A stretch of 64,000 nt of DNA from contig CALODM010000025.1 of assembly GCA_942492125.1 (NCBI GenBank), positions 1 to 64,000 on the forward strand, in the 5' to 3' direction. The notes under the pieces were generated by a model. The model saw only the letters and a program-made list of their open reading frames with translations, was not told the DNA's origin and did no database searches. The position numbers and the translations under genes are program-made. Of this stretch, positions 9,436-18,891 are shown one piece after another (the stretch's first letter is position 1; each line of letters begins with the position of its first letter). Source of the DNA: BCD1 sp942492125. GTDB taxonomy: Bacteria > Bacteroidota > Bacteroidia > Chitinophagales > Saprospiraceae.

Positions 9436-9894
9436 TTACCCGGCGTTTTCTGATTTTTCATTGTTGTTTGAGCCTTTGCCCAATAAATATCCGGCAATGG
9501 TCCCCAACAACCCCATCGCCGGAGCGATCTGGTTGTTGTTGTGACCGGCAGTGATCAAAAACATGACGCAGGTAATGATCAGGGTGACCACGATATATTT
9601 CATTATGTCTTTAGCTTCTATCTGACCCCTGATTATTAGATATACTTCAATGCTAATAATGAGCACACCGAAAATTAAAATGATCATAGAATGCCAAAAT
9701 TCCATAGGTATTCCTGGTGCATCCGTTTCAGCTTGCTGTATTTCAACTGCATTTACAGGTGTTGAATCCTGACCATCTGCAGTCGAAACTTCTATTTTAG
9801 CAGTCTCATTCAGTGTGTCGGAAGTTTGAGCATAACTTTGGGGAATAATGGTGTAGCACGTCAAAAAGAATATTAAAAAGTAGCATTTTTTCAT
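9436..9894 (-). CDS. Small membrane protein with signal peptide, unknown function
   Basis: A 152-residue protein. I start it at the ATG at 9894 because this gives a clean signal peptide (KKCYFLIFFLTCYTIIPQSYA); the frame is open to 9927. After a polar stretch there are three hydrophobic segments at about residues 64-85, 94-115 and 121-138. The last is glycine-rich (MGLLGTIAGYLLGKG), like the pattern in holin-type or small phage-related membrane proteins. The tail is polar (SNNNEKSENAG). I do not recognise a family. Confidence 0.6.
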   Translation of the reverse strand: MKKCYFLIFFLTCYTIIPQSYAQTSDTLNETAKIEVSTADGQDSTPVNAVEIQQAETDAPGIPMEFWHSMIILIFGVLIISIEVYLIIRGQIEAKDIMKYIVVTLIITCVMFLITAGHNNNQIAPAMGLLGTIAGYLLGKGSNNNEKSENAG

Positions 9895-10026
9895 GAGTCG
9901 ATAGGTGTTGGTTGGTATAAAAAACAAATTAGGTTTACTAAATATAGGGATATATTATAACATCCTAATAGCCACAACCCATTTTGGAAAGATTCTATAA
10001 TACTTCCTGACAGGTAAACCGATTTT

Positions 10027-10839
10027 TTACTCACTAAAATAATCCGAGAACACCTCTCCTTCAGAAAAGTACTTCCCCGGGGTCATTCCCGTAAAAGCTT
10101 TGAATTCACCAATCATATGTGATTGATCAAAATAGCCACAGTGATGGGCCAGGGCAGTAAGATTAATCCACTGGTTTTTACGCTTTTCATAAAGCACATT
10201 TTGAAAGCGGACCGTACGCAAAAAGTGTTTGGGAGATGTGCCGATGTATTTGGAGAAGGTACGTTCAAATTGTTTGCGACTAAGGCATACTGCTGAGGCC
10301 AATTCGTCAACACCAATATTGGCTTTGGTATAGTTGATTTTGGAGATGGTGTGAAAGATCCGGTTCCACTCGTAATCCTTGGTCTTTTGATAAATCCTTT
10401 GAAGTAAAAAATGCTCCGTTATGCAAACTTTATCTGAAAAAGAAGATGCTTCAAACAGCGACGTTTCCAGTTGATCGGCTTCTTCCCGGAAGAGATCCTT
10501 GAGCGGAACATACTGATTGAATAATTCCTGCATCGGAAAATCAAATAAAAGCATCATCCCCTGGGGTTGGAAGATAATAGAAAAAAGGGAAAGGTCTCCT
10601 GTTATTTTTAGATCCCGATACCCCTTGCGATGGCCGGAAGCCTGGCTATTGCCGGAAAGACGTTGGTCTTCCTGAATCACCTCGGGTTTGTCTTTAAAGT
10701 AAAAAGTAAAGTCCGGAAGGCCGCAAGGAATTATCCGTTGCACATGCTCCTCCCCTACTGGCAAAGCATTTTCTATTGCCCAATATTGCTTGACAAATCC
10801 GGATAAAATTGGTGAAGGACTGGCGGTGGTTAAACTCAT
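10027..10839 (-). CDS. AraC family transcriptional regulator
   Basis: A 270-residue regulator. The N-terminal ~150 residues match the DUF6597-type ligand/dimerisation region (FVKQYWAIENALP, then IIPCGLPDFTFYF). The C-terminal AraC domain, about residues 165-262, has two helix-turn-helix motifs (IGVDELASAVCLSRKQFERTFSKYIG and TALAHHCGYFDQSHMIGEFKAFTGMTPG). The second contains the family signature. The ligand and targets are unknown. The downstream neighbour on the same strand is a short membrane protein, and the upstream neighbour is a VOC protein. Confidence 0.88.
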   Translation of the reverse strand: MSLTTASPSPILSGFVKQYWAIENALPVGEEHVQRIIPCGLPDFTFYFKDKPEVIQEDQRLSGNSQASGHRKGYRDLKITGDLSLFSIIFQPQGMMLLFDFPMQELFNQYVPLKDLFREEADQLETSLFEASSFSDKVCITEHFLLQRIYQKTKDYEWNRIFHTISKINYTKANIGVDELASAVCLSRKQFERTFSKYIGTSPKHFLRTVRFQNVLYEKRKNQWINLTALAHHCGYFDQSHMIGEFKAFTGMTPGKYFSEGEVFSDYFSE

Positions 10840-10935
10840 CCTTTTGGTTCTTAAGTCAAAATTACGGGTTATTTAGATCAAATACCTGCTACGATTCGGA
10901 GAGATTGCCATTCGAGACAACCTCTCCGGAAAAAG

Positions 10936-11295
10936 TTATTCGTCCCCGTATAAGCCTACTTTATTTCCTTCACTGTCGAGGAATAAAGCGAAGTATCCGC
11001 GCCCTTCGGCTTCGATCTTTGTTTTAGACCTTACAACCTGACCGCCATGTTGCTCAATCCGGGCCAAAGTAGCCTCCAACTGATCGCTTGCATTTAAACT
11101 GACCAAAACACCATCTTTGGAGGGATTAAAACCTGGCGACAAAGAAATAGCCCCTTCCCCCGATGGGAAACAAGCCATTTTTTCTCCACCGCCTTCGACG
11201 ATTTGAAATTCTACATTCAAAACAGCAGTATAAAAATCTACTGCTCTGTCAAAATCTGCTGCCGGGATTTCCACCCAGGAAATTAACTTATGCAT
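10936..11295 (-). CDS. VOC (glyoxalase/bleomycin-resistance) superfamily protein
   Basis: A 119-residue single-unit VOC protein. It begins with the typical ISWVEIPAADFDRAVDFYTAVL and ends with FALFLDSEGNKVGLYG, the two beta-alpha-beta-beta-beta halves of the fold. The end motif is the usual metal-binding strand, with E/Y variations. The substrate cannot be predicted. It is separated from the nqr operon by a terminator. Confidence 0.85.
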   Translation of the reverse strand: MHKLISWVEIPAADFDRAVDFYTAVLNVEFQIVEGGGEKMACFPSGEGAISLSPGFNPSKDGVLVSLNASDQLEATLARIEQHGGQVVRSKTKIEAEGRGYFALFLDSEGNKVGLYGDE

Positions 11296-11370
11296 TTTTT
11301 AAATTTTTATGGTTAACACTGCAAATCTACCACTGGCCTGAATCCTAAAATTGGAAAAATGCGACATAAT

Positions 11371-11407
11371 AAAAAAACGGTGCCGAAAATTAATCCGACA
11401 CCGTTTT
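11371..11407 (-). terminator. Rho-independent terminator of the nqr operon
   Basis: On the minus strand, AAAAAACGGTGTCGG and CCGGCACCGTTTTTT-type arms form an 8-bp GC-rich stem with one G-T wobble, extended by A/T pairs and followed by a T-run. It lies about 25 nt after the nqrF stop codon, the last gene of the operon. The A-run on the other side would allow bidirectional use. Confidence 0.85.
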
Positions 11408-11430
11408 TTGTTTATAAACCAGGCGCTGTT

Positions 11431-12735
11431 TTAGCTACCAAAGTCGTCAAATGCAATATTCTCATCAGGAACGCCCAGGTCATCCAATTTCTGCATAATG
11501 GAATTGGCCATAGCCGGAGGTCCGCAGTAGTAGTATTCTACTTCTTCCGGCTCCGGATGGTTTTTAAGATATTCCTCATACAGCACCTGCATGATATATC
11601 CTTTAAACCCATCTCCGTCTTCGTCATTTATGTCCTTCTTGACTTTCCAGTTGTCTTCAGGTAATGGGTTATCGAGCGCTATGTAGAATTTGAAGTTAGG
11701 GAACTCCTTTTCGATCTTTTTGAAATCTTCAATGTAGAACAACTCTCTTTTTGTTCTACCACCATACCAGTAAGACACTTTTCTGTCTGTGGTTTTCAAA
11801 GTATGAAAAATATGGAACAGGTGAGAACGCAATGGAGCCATCCCGGCACCACCACCGATGTAAACCATTTCTTTTTTAGACTCTTCTTTGATGAAAAATT
11901 CTCCGAATGGTCCGGAAATAGTCACCTTATCACCAGGTTTTCGTGAAAAGACATAAGAAGAACAAATTCCCGGATTTACATTCATCCAGGTATTTTTAGC
12001 TCTGTCCCAGGGTGGTGTGGCAATACGAATATTCAACATGACAATGTTTCCTTCTGCAGGGTGGTTGGCCATTGAATAAGCACGGAAAATAGTTTCCGGG
12101 TTTTTCATTTTCAAAGGCCAAAGGTTGAATTTGTCCCACTCCTCTTTAAACTCATCAGGCGCTTTACCCATTCTTGGGTGAGAGGTAATATCCATGTCTT
12201 TAAAATCCACTTCCGTTGGTGGCACATCAATCTGGATATAGCCTCCTGCTTTAAAGTCCAGTGTTTCTCCTTCCGGGAGTTTCACGACGAATTCCTTGAT
12301 AAAGGTGGCAACATTATAGTTGGAGATCACTTCGCACTCCCACTTTTTGATACCAAAAATCTCTTCCGGAATACGAATCTTCATATCTTCACGCACCTTC
12401 ACCTGACAAGCCAGGCGTTTGTGCTCCGCCGCTTCTTTTCTGGTAAGGTGATTCATTTCGGTTGGCAATACATCACCTCCTCCTTCATCTACATGGCATT
12501 CACACATGGCACATGTTCCACCACCTCCACAAGCGGAAGGCAGGAAGACCTTTTGTTCAGAAAGGGCAGACAATAATGTTTGTCCCGGTTTGGTCTTAAT
12601 AGGATTTGCTTCATCACCATTAATGATGATAGAAACATCTCCCTGAGGAACCAGCCTTTTCCTGGCTGCAATCAACATGACAGAAAGTGCCAAAATGACC
12701 AGGCAGAAAACTATAACTGCATATAAAATAATCAT
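11431..12735 (-). CDS. nqrF: Na+-translocating NADH:quinone reductase subunit F
   Basis: A 434-residue electron-entry subunit of Na+-NQR, which oxidises NADH and passes electrons to the membrane subunits. There is one N-terminal membrane helix (about 2-22), then a ferredoxin-type [2Fe-2S] domain with cysteines at 69, 75, 78 and 110 (CGGGGTCAMCEC and LACQV). Next comes an FAD domain with the RAYSMAN motif and an NADH domain with GGGAGMAPLRS and the terminal YYYCGPPAM. The length matches the family (about 408-430). It is the last gene of the nqrA-F order and is followed by a terminator. Confidence 0.97.
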   Translation of the reverse strand: MIILYAVIVFCLVILALSVMLIAARKRLVPQGDVSIIINGDEANPIKTKPGQTLLSALSEQKVFLPSACGGGGTCAMCECHVDEGGGDVLPTEMNHLTRKEAAEHKRLACQVKVREDMKIRIPEEIFGIKKWECEVISNYNVATFIKEFVVKLPEGETLDFKAGGYIQIDVPPTEVDFKDMDITSHPRMGKAPDEFKEEWDKFNLWPLKMKNPETIFRAYSMANHPAEGNIVMLNIRIATPPWDRAKNTWMNVNPGICSSYVFSRKPGDKVTISGPFGEFFIKEESKKEMVYIGGGAGMAPLRSHLFHIFHTLKTTDRKVSYWYGGRTKRELFYIEDFKKIEKEFPNFKFYIALDNPLPEDNWKVKKDINDEDGDGFKGYIMQVLYEEYLKNHPEPEEVEYYYCGPPAMANSIMQKLDDLGVPDENIAFDDFGS

Positions 12736-12781
12736 TATAAAATGTTTTTTTCAGTATAAATATTCAGCTTAAGCTGTTTTT

Positions 12782-13390
12782 TTAATCCATAAAAATGGCC
12801 GGATCTATACCCATAAGGCTCATAAAAGCAAGGCCCATTAATCCTGTTAAAAGAAAAGCCATTCCCAATCCACGCAAAGGGGCAGGAACATTGGAGTAGC
12901 GGATTTTTTCACGGATAGCCGCCAAAGCAACAATAGCCAGGAACCATCCGACACCGCCACCTAAACCAAAGGCTACGGCATTACCCAAAGTATATTCTCT
13001 GGAAACCATGAACAAGGAACCACCAAGGATGGCACAGTTTACGGTGATCAACGGCAGGAAGATTCCTAAGGCAGCATACAGGGAAGGCGAGAATTTCTCT
13101 ACGACCATTTCAACCAATTGTACCATGGAAGCAATTACTGCGATAAAGAGAATGAATCTCAGGAAAGTAAGATCCATACCGAAAATACCGGCTTCAGCCA
13201 GAAGATATTCATTGATCAACCAGTTGATTGGCATGGTGATACCCAAAACAAAGATCACTGCAAATCCAAGACCAATGGCTGTTTTTACAGATTTGGAAAC
13301 GGCAAGAAAAGAACACATCCCGAGGAAATAAGCGAGGAGCAGGTTCTCAATAAAGGCCGCTTTGATAAAAGTATTAATAAATTCACCCAT
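12782..13390 (-). CDS. nqrE: Na+-translocating NADH:quinone reductase subunit E
   Basis: A 202-residue six-helix inner-membrane subunit related to RnfA. The N-terminus FIKAAFIENLLLAYFLGMCSFLAVSKSV carries one of the two conserved cysteines that hold the membrane-embedded Fe-S centre shared with NqrD. VNCAILGG carries the other. It sits 46 nt upstream of nqrF. It contributes to the Na+ channel and electron path across the membrane. Confidence 0.96.
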   Translation of the reverse strand: MGEFINTFIKAAFIENLLLAYFLGMCSFLAVSKSVKTAIGLGFAVIFVLGITMPINWLINEYLLAEAGIFGMDLTFLRFILFIAVIASMVQLVEMVVEKFSPSLYAALGIFLPLITVNCAILGGSLFMVSREYTLGNAVAFGLGGGVGWFLAIVALAAIREKIRYSNVPAPLRGLGMAFLLTGLMGLAFMSLMGIDPAIFMD

Positions 13391-13473
13391 GATTTTTGAC
13401 TTTCAGAATGCAAAAATTAAAACTACATTGCATTCAGTATTTTTAAAAAACCTGATCAACAGGTCTTTGATTA

Positions 13474-14184
13474 TTAAGAGATATCAATCAATTTTTTATT
13501 CCTGGAACGCTGTATCCAGATATAAATTCCAATAATGAACATCGCAGCTACCGGCAACACCATAAGGTTGTTGTTGGTATACCACCCAAACAAGACACTC
13601 TCGGTAGTATTGATCATATAGTCACTGTTGTTACCGATGAGTTTCAATTCGATCGGACTTCCCGCAAATAAAGATCCTTTACCAAATAATTCCCGGAAGA
13701 ACGCAACAACGACGAGGATCACTCCATAACCTACCCCATTACCGAATCCATCCAGAACTGCTCTCCAGGGCTTGTTACCCATGGCGAATGCCTCCAGACG
13801 TCCCATCACAATACAGTTGGTGATGATCAATCCGATATAAACAGAAAGCTGTTTATAAACAGGATAGTTCAGATACTGGAGGGTGAGCTCCACCATTGTT
13901 ACCAAAAAGGCGATAATGACCAACTGAACGATCATACGTACCTCATTGGGAATCAGGTTCCTGAGCAAAGAAGTAAAAAGGTTAGCAAATGTGGTTACAA
14001 AGACTACGGATATAGCCATCACAATAGATGGGTAAACCAGGGAGGTAACCGCCAATGCCGAACAAACACCCAACACCTGTACCGTGATCGGGTTATTGTC
14101 ATTCAGCGGATCCGTGATGAGCTTCCGCTCTTTTGGCCCGAATAACGGCTCTCTAACTTTTGTTTCAGTTGCAGTATTCGCCAT
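13474..14184 (-). CDS. nqrD: Na+-translocating NADH:quinone reductase subunit D
   Basis: A 236-residue membrane subunit related to RnfE and inverted relative to NqrE. Conserved segments are VQVLGVCSALAVTS (first cysteine) and ITNCIVMGRLEAFAM (second cysteine), followed by a helix-rich remainder. The C-terminus (WIQRSRNKKL) is basic and likely cytosolic. The N-terminal ~30 residues are polar and longer than in Vibrio NqrD. It sits between nqrC (5 nt gap) and nqrE. Confidence 0.96.
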   Translation of the reverse strand: MANTATETKVREPLFGPKERKLITDPLNDNNPITVQVLGVCSALAVTSLVYPSIVMAISVVFVTTFANLFTSLLRNLIPNEVRMIVQLVIIAFLVTMVELTLQYLNYPVYKQLSVYIGLIITNCIVMGRLEAFAMGNKPWRAVLDGFGNGVGYGVILVVVAFFRELFGKGSLFAGSPIELKLIGNNSDYMINTTESVLFGWYTNNNLMVLPVAAMFIIGIYIWIQRSRNKKLIDIS

Positions 14185-14189
14185 GTTAT

Positions 14190-14897
14190 TTATTGTTTAA
14201 TCTTTTCAAAATAGGGGAGATAATTTTCAATACCACTGTACAGCATATCCGATACGCCAACGCTTGTAATGGTAGCTCCGGAAATGCCGTCAACAGCATG
14301 GGTTTTGTCTTTGGCTGTTTTATAAACATTGACGGAAACATACTTTCCATCTTTGTAGATTTCAGTGCCTTCAAAAGCTTTGCTAAAAGAAGGGTTATCT
14401 TTGATTTCTGCTCCAAGACCAGGAGTTTCTGCTTTGTGGTCAAAAGCAGCACCGGCAACAGTATTCAAATCTTCCTTCAGGGCAATATAACCCCAGATAT
14501 CATCCCACAGCCCTTTTCCGAAAACAGAAAGGATGTAGAACTTCTCCTTGCCATTATCATATATGAACAAAGGCAGGTCCTGTTCAGCCTTAGGCTTCTT
14601 TCGCTCCTTTTTCAATTCAATTTTCGCAGCCACGACATCGCTGACCTCTTCCCCTTGCATGTTTAACACACGACTTTCCATTTTGTCAAACACTTCCAGC
14701 ACCTGGGCGTCTTCCAGATCATCCACCTTCTTGGCTTCCACCAGATTACTCTCAACGGCTTTCAAAATCGCGCGTTTGTTAAAAATATCTTCATTCTGTT
14801 TGGCAACCTCTTTGGTCACCTCTCTATACCCTGTAAGCGAAACAGCAACGAATGCCGTTAGTACAAAGACAAAAAATAAGGTATAATTGGTTTTCAC
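14190..14897 (-). CDS. nqrC: Na+-translocating NADH:quinone reductase subunit C
   Basis: A 235-residue subunit with one N-terminal membrane anchor (YTLFFVFVLTAFVAVSLTGY) and a periplasmic FMN domain. The covalent flavin attachment site is clear as SGATITS near residue 210 (FMN linked to the last threonine through phosphate). The central segment (ELKKERKKPKAEQDLPLFIY) is charged and typical of Bacteroidota versions. It needs the flavin transferase ApbE for maturation; no apbE gene is in this window. Confidence 0.95.
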   Translation of the reverse strand: MKTNYTLFFVFVLTAFVAVSLTGYREVTKEVAKQNEDIFNKRAILKAVESNLVEAKKVDDLEDAQVLEVFDKMESRVLNMQGEEVSDVVAAKIELKKERKKPKAEQDLPLFIYDNGKEKFYILSVFGKGLWDDIWGYIALKEDLNTVAGAAFDHKAETPGLGAEIKDNPSFSKAFEGTEIYKDGKYVSVNVYKTAKDKTHAVDGISGATITSVGVSDMLYSGIENYLPYFEKIKQ

Positions 14898-14959
14898 GAT
14901 AATAACTTTTTTGTGTGGTTTATTAACGGGAATTCCCGTATCAGAAAAACCTTAATTTA

Positions 14960-16147
14960 TTAAGCAATTGCTTGCGCTCTTTTAGCTCTGCGTTTCATAT
15001 TTCCTTCAACAACGAAATGGTCGATTGTTGGTGCAAATACATTCAACAACAGGATCGCCAACATCCATCCTTCAGGATAAGCAGGATTGATAATACGAAT
15101 AACCATACCAATACTACCGATGAGGAACCCATAAATCCATTTTCCCTTGTTGGTACCCGAAGCAGTAACAGGATCTGTAGCCATAAAAGCCATGGCAAAC
15201 AGGAAACTTCCCATAATGAACTGATAGTACCATGGAACAGCCATAAATTTGAATACTCCGGCAGAATCCGCAGTGATCTCAGGCGCAAAACCATTCATCA
15301 GCATTCCTGCAAAAGCAGCACCTAAAACCATGGAGACCATGATTCTCCAGCTGGCCACCCGGGTAAAGATCAGGAACAATGCTCCCAAAATAATCAACGG
15401 CTTGGATGTTTCTCCTATTGACCCCGGAATGAACCCCCACCACATCTGGCTTTCGGAATAAACCTGGGTAACTGCCTCCCATCCACCCTTGGCGGCCAAA
15501 GCTAATGGAGTAGCTCCCGTAACTCCGTCAACACCGGCAACACCGGAAATCCACACCTCGTCTCCTGAGATATAGGTAGGATAAGCAAAGAAGATGAAAA
15601 CGCGTGTTAACAAAGCAACGTTCAGAATATTCATTCCCGTTCCTCCAAAGGCTTCCTTTCCTAAAATAACGGCAAAAACAACCGCTAAAGCCAACATCCA
15701 CAATGGTAAATCAGGAGGCATGATCAATGGAATCAGCATTCCGGAAACAATAAATCCTTCCTCAATACCGTGACCTTTCCTGGAAGCATAATAAAATTCA
15801 ATACCAAGTCCAACAGCCATCGTAACGACCAGGATAGGGATAATTTTTAGAATACCATACCAGAATTTAGGCCAGATACCTTCGCCTAGTCCAGTGTACT
15901 GCCCCAAAGCAGCATAGTGTTGATGTCCTGTATTATAGGCACCAAAGACATAACAAGCCAACATGGCTAAAACAACAAAAATCATCAGACGTTTGAGATC
16001 CATGCGATCCTTAACGTGTGTTCCTTTAGCAGTCACATGATTCGGAACAAAAAGAAAGGTAAAGAACCCGTCAAATACAGTGTGTAAAAACGGTGATTTC
16101 TTTTTGTCTGGCTCAATCTTATGAAAGAAATTTAAGAGTCCTTTCAT
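14960..16147 (-). CDS. nqrB: Na+-translocating NADH:quinone reductase subunit B
   Basis: A 395-residue multi-helix inner-membrane subunit that holds a covalent FMN and riboflavin and forms part of the Na+ path. The covalent FMN motif is seen as TGATPLAL at about residue 210. N-terminal residues 1-50 are cytosolic, and about ten hydrophobic segments follow. The conserved GSIGETSKPLIILGALFLI and ATDPVTASGTNKGKWIYG segments are as expected for the RnfD/NqrB family. It lies 62 nt upstream of nqrC. Confidence 0.96.
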   Translation of the reverse strand: MKGLLNFFHKIEPDKKKSPFLHTVFDGFFTFLFVPNHVTAKGTHVKDRMDLKRLMIFVVLAMLACYVFGAYNTGHQHYAALGQYTGLGEGIWPKFWYGILKIIPILVVTMAVGLGIEFYYASRKGHGIEEGFIVSGMLIPLIMPPDLPLWMLALAVVFAVILGKEAFGGTGMNILNVALLTRVFIFFAYPTYISGDEVWISGVAGVDGVTGATPLALAAKGGWEAVTQVYSESQMWWGFIPGSIGETSKPLIILGALFLIFTRVASWRIMVSMVLGAAFAGMLMNGFAPEITADSAGVFKFMAVPWYYQFIMGSFLFAMAFMATDPVTASGTNKGKWIYGFLIGSIGMVIRIINPAYPEGWMLAILLLNVFAPTIDHFVVEGNMKRRAKRAQAIA

Positions 16148-16249
16148 TATTATTATTTTAGTTTTTATTTAAAGTCAAACAGAACACGCCAGTTATCGAA
16201 TCTCAAAATTGAGATGGACACATCCGGGGTTCCTTTGGTTATTTTCGTT

Positions 16250-17788
16250 TTAGCCCTGCTGAATCATTTCATCCAATCCCTTACGAAGGATATTCTGCAG
16301 CGGTTGCTTGGAGGTACAGGCAAACTCACAAAGCGCAAGATCTTCCTCAACTACTTCGTAAATGCCCAGCCCTTCCATCTTTTCAAAATCGCCGACAATG
16401 ATCGATTTCAACAAATACTGTGGATAAATATCCATGGGTAAAAGCTCTTCGTATTGACCGGAAACCACAAAAGCACGCTTTTCACCATGCGTATTGGTAT
16501 CTGCAGTTACTGTTCTTGAAGGCATATAACCGCCAATGAAAGACTTGGAAACAGTAGGTCTCTTGCTTTGTGGCAATAGCCAGCCAAAAATCTCGAAGTA
16601 GCGACCTTCCCTGATAACAGAAACCTGGTCATCATAGAATCTCATAAATTGAGATTTGTCTTTTTTCTGTCCAGACAATACATCCCCGGAAATCAGACGG
16701 AAATCGCCATCCTTGAGATTACCTTCCACGAGGTCACCAACGTTGGCACCCTGGAAAGTTCTTACGTATTGAGGATTGTTTAACTCCCCGGCAACAGCAA
16801 CCACCCTGGAAGCATCAAATTGCTGGTTAAGGAAAAGATTACCAATGGTGATAACCTCCTGAACACCCGCGGTCCAGGCAATGGATTTATTACTTACCGG
16901 ACTGATATGGTGAATCTGAACACCGACATTTCCCGCGGGGTGTTTACCGCTGAAAGCCTGGGTAGTTACCCCCTGAGCTCCTGTGAAAGCGGTGGAAACA
17001 TTACCTCCCCGGCCATCTATTCCAAGGTATACTTTGCCTGATGTCAGTTTTGCCAGTACATCAAGTCCTTTCTGGAATGCAGCTTCCTTTCCTTCAACAA
17101 CAAAACTAAGGTCTGGTGCCAATGGCGAAGTATCAAAAGTAGAAACAAAAATATTAGCAGGAGTAGTAGCAGGGTCAGCGACAATATTATAAGGACGTTG
17201 CCTTAAATATGGCCACACACCACTATCAAGCAAATAGTTGACCAAGGACTCCCGGTCTGACCCGTCCAAATCAAAAGCTTTGTAGGTTCTGCTTTGAATT
17301 TCCTTATCAGCAAGAATGACCACTTCAGATATCGAACGCTTTTCACCTCTGTTAACGGCAATAATTTCACCACTGACAGGAGCTGCGTATTTAATCTCTG
17401 GTTTTTTCTTGTCAAAGAAAATGGTATCCCCGGCCTTTACTTCATCACCGATAGCAACAACTACCTTTGGAATGGGAGAAATATTAAAAAAATCAGGAGG
17501 ACGGACTGCAAAGGTTTTGACTTTGACATCTTCATTGATAACTTTATCTGCACTTTTTTCCAAATGCAGATCATGTCCTTTGGTAAGTACAATAGTATCA
17601 CCTTGTTTCTTTTGAACACGACTGGTTCCCAGGAACCGCATGCCCAAAACAAAAAGAACAAGAACGATCAATGCATACAGGAGATTCATTCCTGCTCCGG
17701 ATGCAGCAGCATCAGCTTGAGCAAAGATGCTATTAGCAAAAAGTGATAACAAAATAAGGTTGCTCCATCGAGCGATATTTTTTCTCAT
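16250..17788 (-). CDS. nqrA: Na+-translocating NADH:quinone reductase subunit A with N-terminal membrane-anchor extension
   Basis: NqrA domain from about residue 66 (TIVLTKGHDLHLEKSA, then PKVVVAIGDEVKAGDTIFFD) to the end. It carries the standard RnfC-like barrel and C-terminal quinone-site region (CEFACTSKQPLQNILRKGLDEM). The protein is 512 residues, while NqrA is normally about 445-450. The extra 65 N-terminal residues contain a signal-peptide-like segment (MRKNIARWSNLILLSLFANSIFAQ) and a second hydrophobic helix (MNLLYALIVLVLFVLGM) ended by RFLGTSRVQKK. This would leave the NqrA domain cytosolic but tethered. An internal Met before the helix (about residue 34) could give a shorter form. 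It is the first gene of nqrA-F. Confidence 0.93.
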   Translation of the reverse strand: MRKNIARWSNLILLSLFANSIFAQADAAASGAGMNLLYALIVLVLFVLGMRFLGTSRVQKKQGDTIVLTKGHDLHLEKSADKVINEDVKVKTFAVRPPDFFNISPIPKVVVAIGDEVKAGDTIFFDKKKPEIKYAAPVSGEIIAVNRGEKRSISEVVILADKEIQSRTYKAFDLDGSDRESLVNYLLDSGVWPYLRQRPYNIVADPATTPANIFVSTFDTSPLAPDLSFVVEGKEAAFQKGLDVLAKLTSGKVYLGIDGRGGNVSTAFTGAQGVTTQAFSGKHPAGNVGVQIHHISPVSNKSIAWTAGVQEVITIGNLFLNQQFDASRVVAVAGELNNPQYVRTFQGANVGDLVEGNLKDGDFRLISGDVLSGQKKDKSQFMRFYDDQVSVIREGRYFEIFGWLLPQSKRPTVSKSFIGGYMPSRTVTADTNTHGEKRAFVVSGQYEELLPMDIYPQYLLKSIIVGDFEKMEGLGIYEVVEEDLALCEFACTSKQPLQNILRKGLDEMIQQG

Positions 17789-17846
17789 TGCGGTACAACT
17801 TAGTTTTTCGCAAAAATGTTTCCATATATAATTTGGAAAAGCACCG

Positions 17847-17854
17847 CAAAGATA
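17847..17854 (-). promoter_or_regulatory. Candidate -7 promoter element for the nqr operon
   Basis: The minus strand reads TATCTTTG, an exact match to the Bacteroidota TAnnTTTG element, 58 nt before the nqrA start. No well-spaced -33 TTG was found. This is the only strong match in the gap to the divergent lipoprotein gene. Confidence 0.55.
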
Positions 17855-18008
17855 CTTTTAGACAATCAATTTTAGTATCTTTTTAGTGTTTTTTTAAAAC
17901 ACCGTGCTTTTTTGGGTAAAACTCCTCACTTTTACTAACATTAATTAATAATACATCTCCAAAGTACTAATTGTTCGACAACCCATTTTTATTTTCAATT
18001 CATTTATT

Positions 18009-18818
18009 ATGCCCAAATTTTTCTTTAGCTCATTAATAGTTTGCTTTATTTTTGTACCACTATCCTGTACCACCGATGCGGATAAAGAATCCGGGAAAAT
18101 AATTCCTCCGGAAGTTGATGCAATGGAGGCAGGGAATAAAATTGCCGGTACCATCATCCGTTCGGCCATAAAATCTGCCGGTCTGGATAGGTTTGAAGAT
18201 GCAAAAGCTTCCTTCAACTTCAGAGGAAAGCAATATACCTGCCAAAATAAACAAGGTGCTTACAAATATGAGCGAAAGTTTACCTCCGAAAAGGGAGAAG
18301 ACATAATTGACATACTAACCAATGAAGGATTCACCAGGTTAACCAACGGGGATACAACAGCTTTAGAGGATAAAAAGGCAAGAGCATACAGCAATTCGGT
18401 CAATTCTGTTATTTATTTTGCCTTCCTTCCCTTCCGGCTGAATGACCCGGCAGTTAAGGCCAAATATTTGGCGAAAGTTGATATCAATGGTAAATCCTAT
18501 CATAAAATTCAAGTCAGTTTCCTGGAAAAAGGCGGCGGGGATGATTTTGATGATGTTTTCATCTACTGGTTCGACACCAAAACCTATCGCATGGATTATT
18601 TGGCCTATGAATACCATACAGATGGCGGTGGTATGCGATTCCGGGAAGCATTTAATGCCCGAAATGTGGTCGGAGCAACTATTCAGGATTTTAAAAATTA
18701 TAAACCTAAAGAGAAAGGAAGTATTCCGCTGGACAAAATTGATTTGGCTTTCCAAAATGACCAACTGGAATTACTTTCCGAAATCATCCTGGAAAATATG
18801 GCCATTGAATGGTTTTAA
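18009..18818 (+). CDS. DUF6503-like lipoprotein
   Basis: A 269-residue exported protein. The N-terminus (KFFFSSLIVCFIFVPLSC) ends in a lipobox, so Cys18 is probably lipidated and exposed in the periplasm or on the outer membrane. The body resembles the DUF6503 (LolA/outer-membrane-lipoprotein-sorting-like) pattern: a FNFRGKQYTC strand, then GKSYHKIQVSF and FIYWFDTKTYRMDYLAYEY. The function is not established. It is divergent from nqrA and convergent with the antiporter gene. Confidence 0.7.
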   Translation: MPKFFFSSLIVCFIFVPLSCTTDADKESGKIIPPEVDAMEAGNKIAGTIIRSAIKSAGLDRFEDAKASFNFRGKQYTCQNKQGAYKYERKFTSEKGEDIIDILTNEGFTRLTNGDTTALEDKKARAYSNSVNSVIYFAFLPFRLNDPAVKAKYLAKVDINGKSYHKIQVSFLEKGGGDDFDDVFIYWFDTKTYRMDYLAYEYHTDGGGMRFREAFNARNVVGATIQDFKNYKPKEKGSIPLDKIDLAFQNDQLELLSEIILENMAIEWF

Positions 18819-18891
18819 ACACACAGGCATATAGTTCTCATTGATTTTTTTGCCCTTTGTGACTTTGTGGTTTCGGCACATAACCACCTTG

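Noticed and set aside
17945..18254. Minus-strand reading frames in the gap and opposite the lipoprotein gene
   Set aside because: They lie opposite a gene with a clear lipobox signal peptide and show no family pattern.
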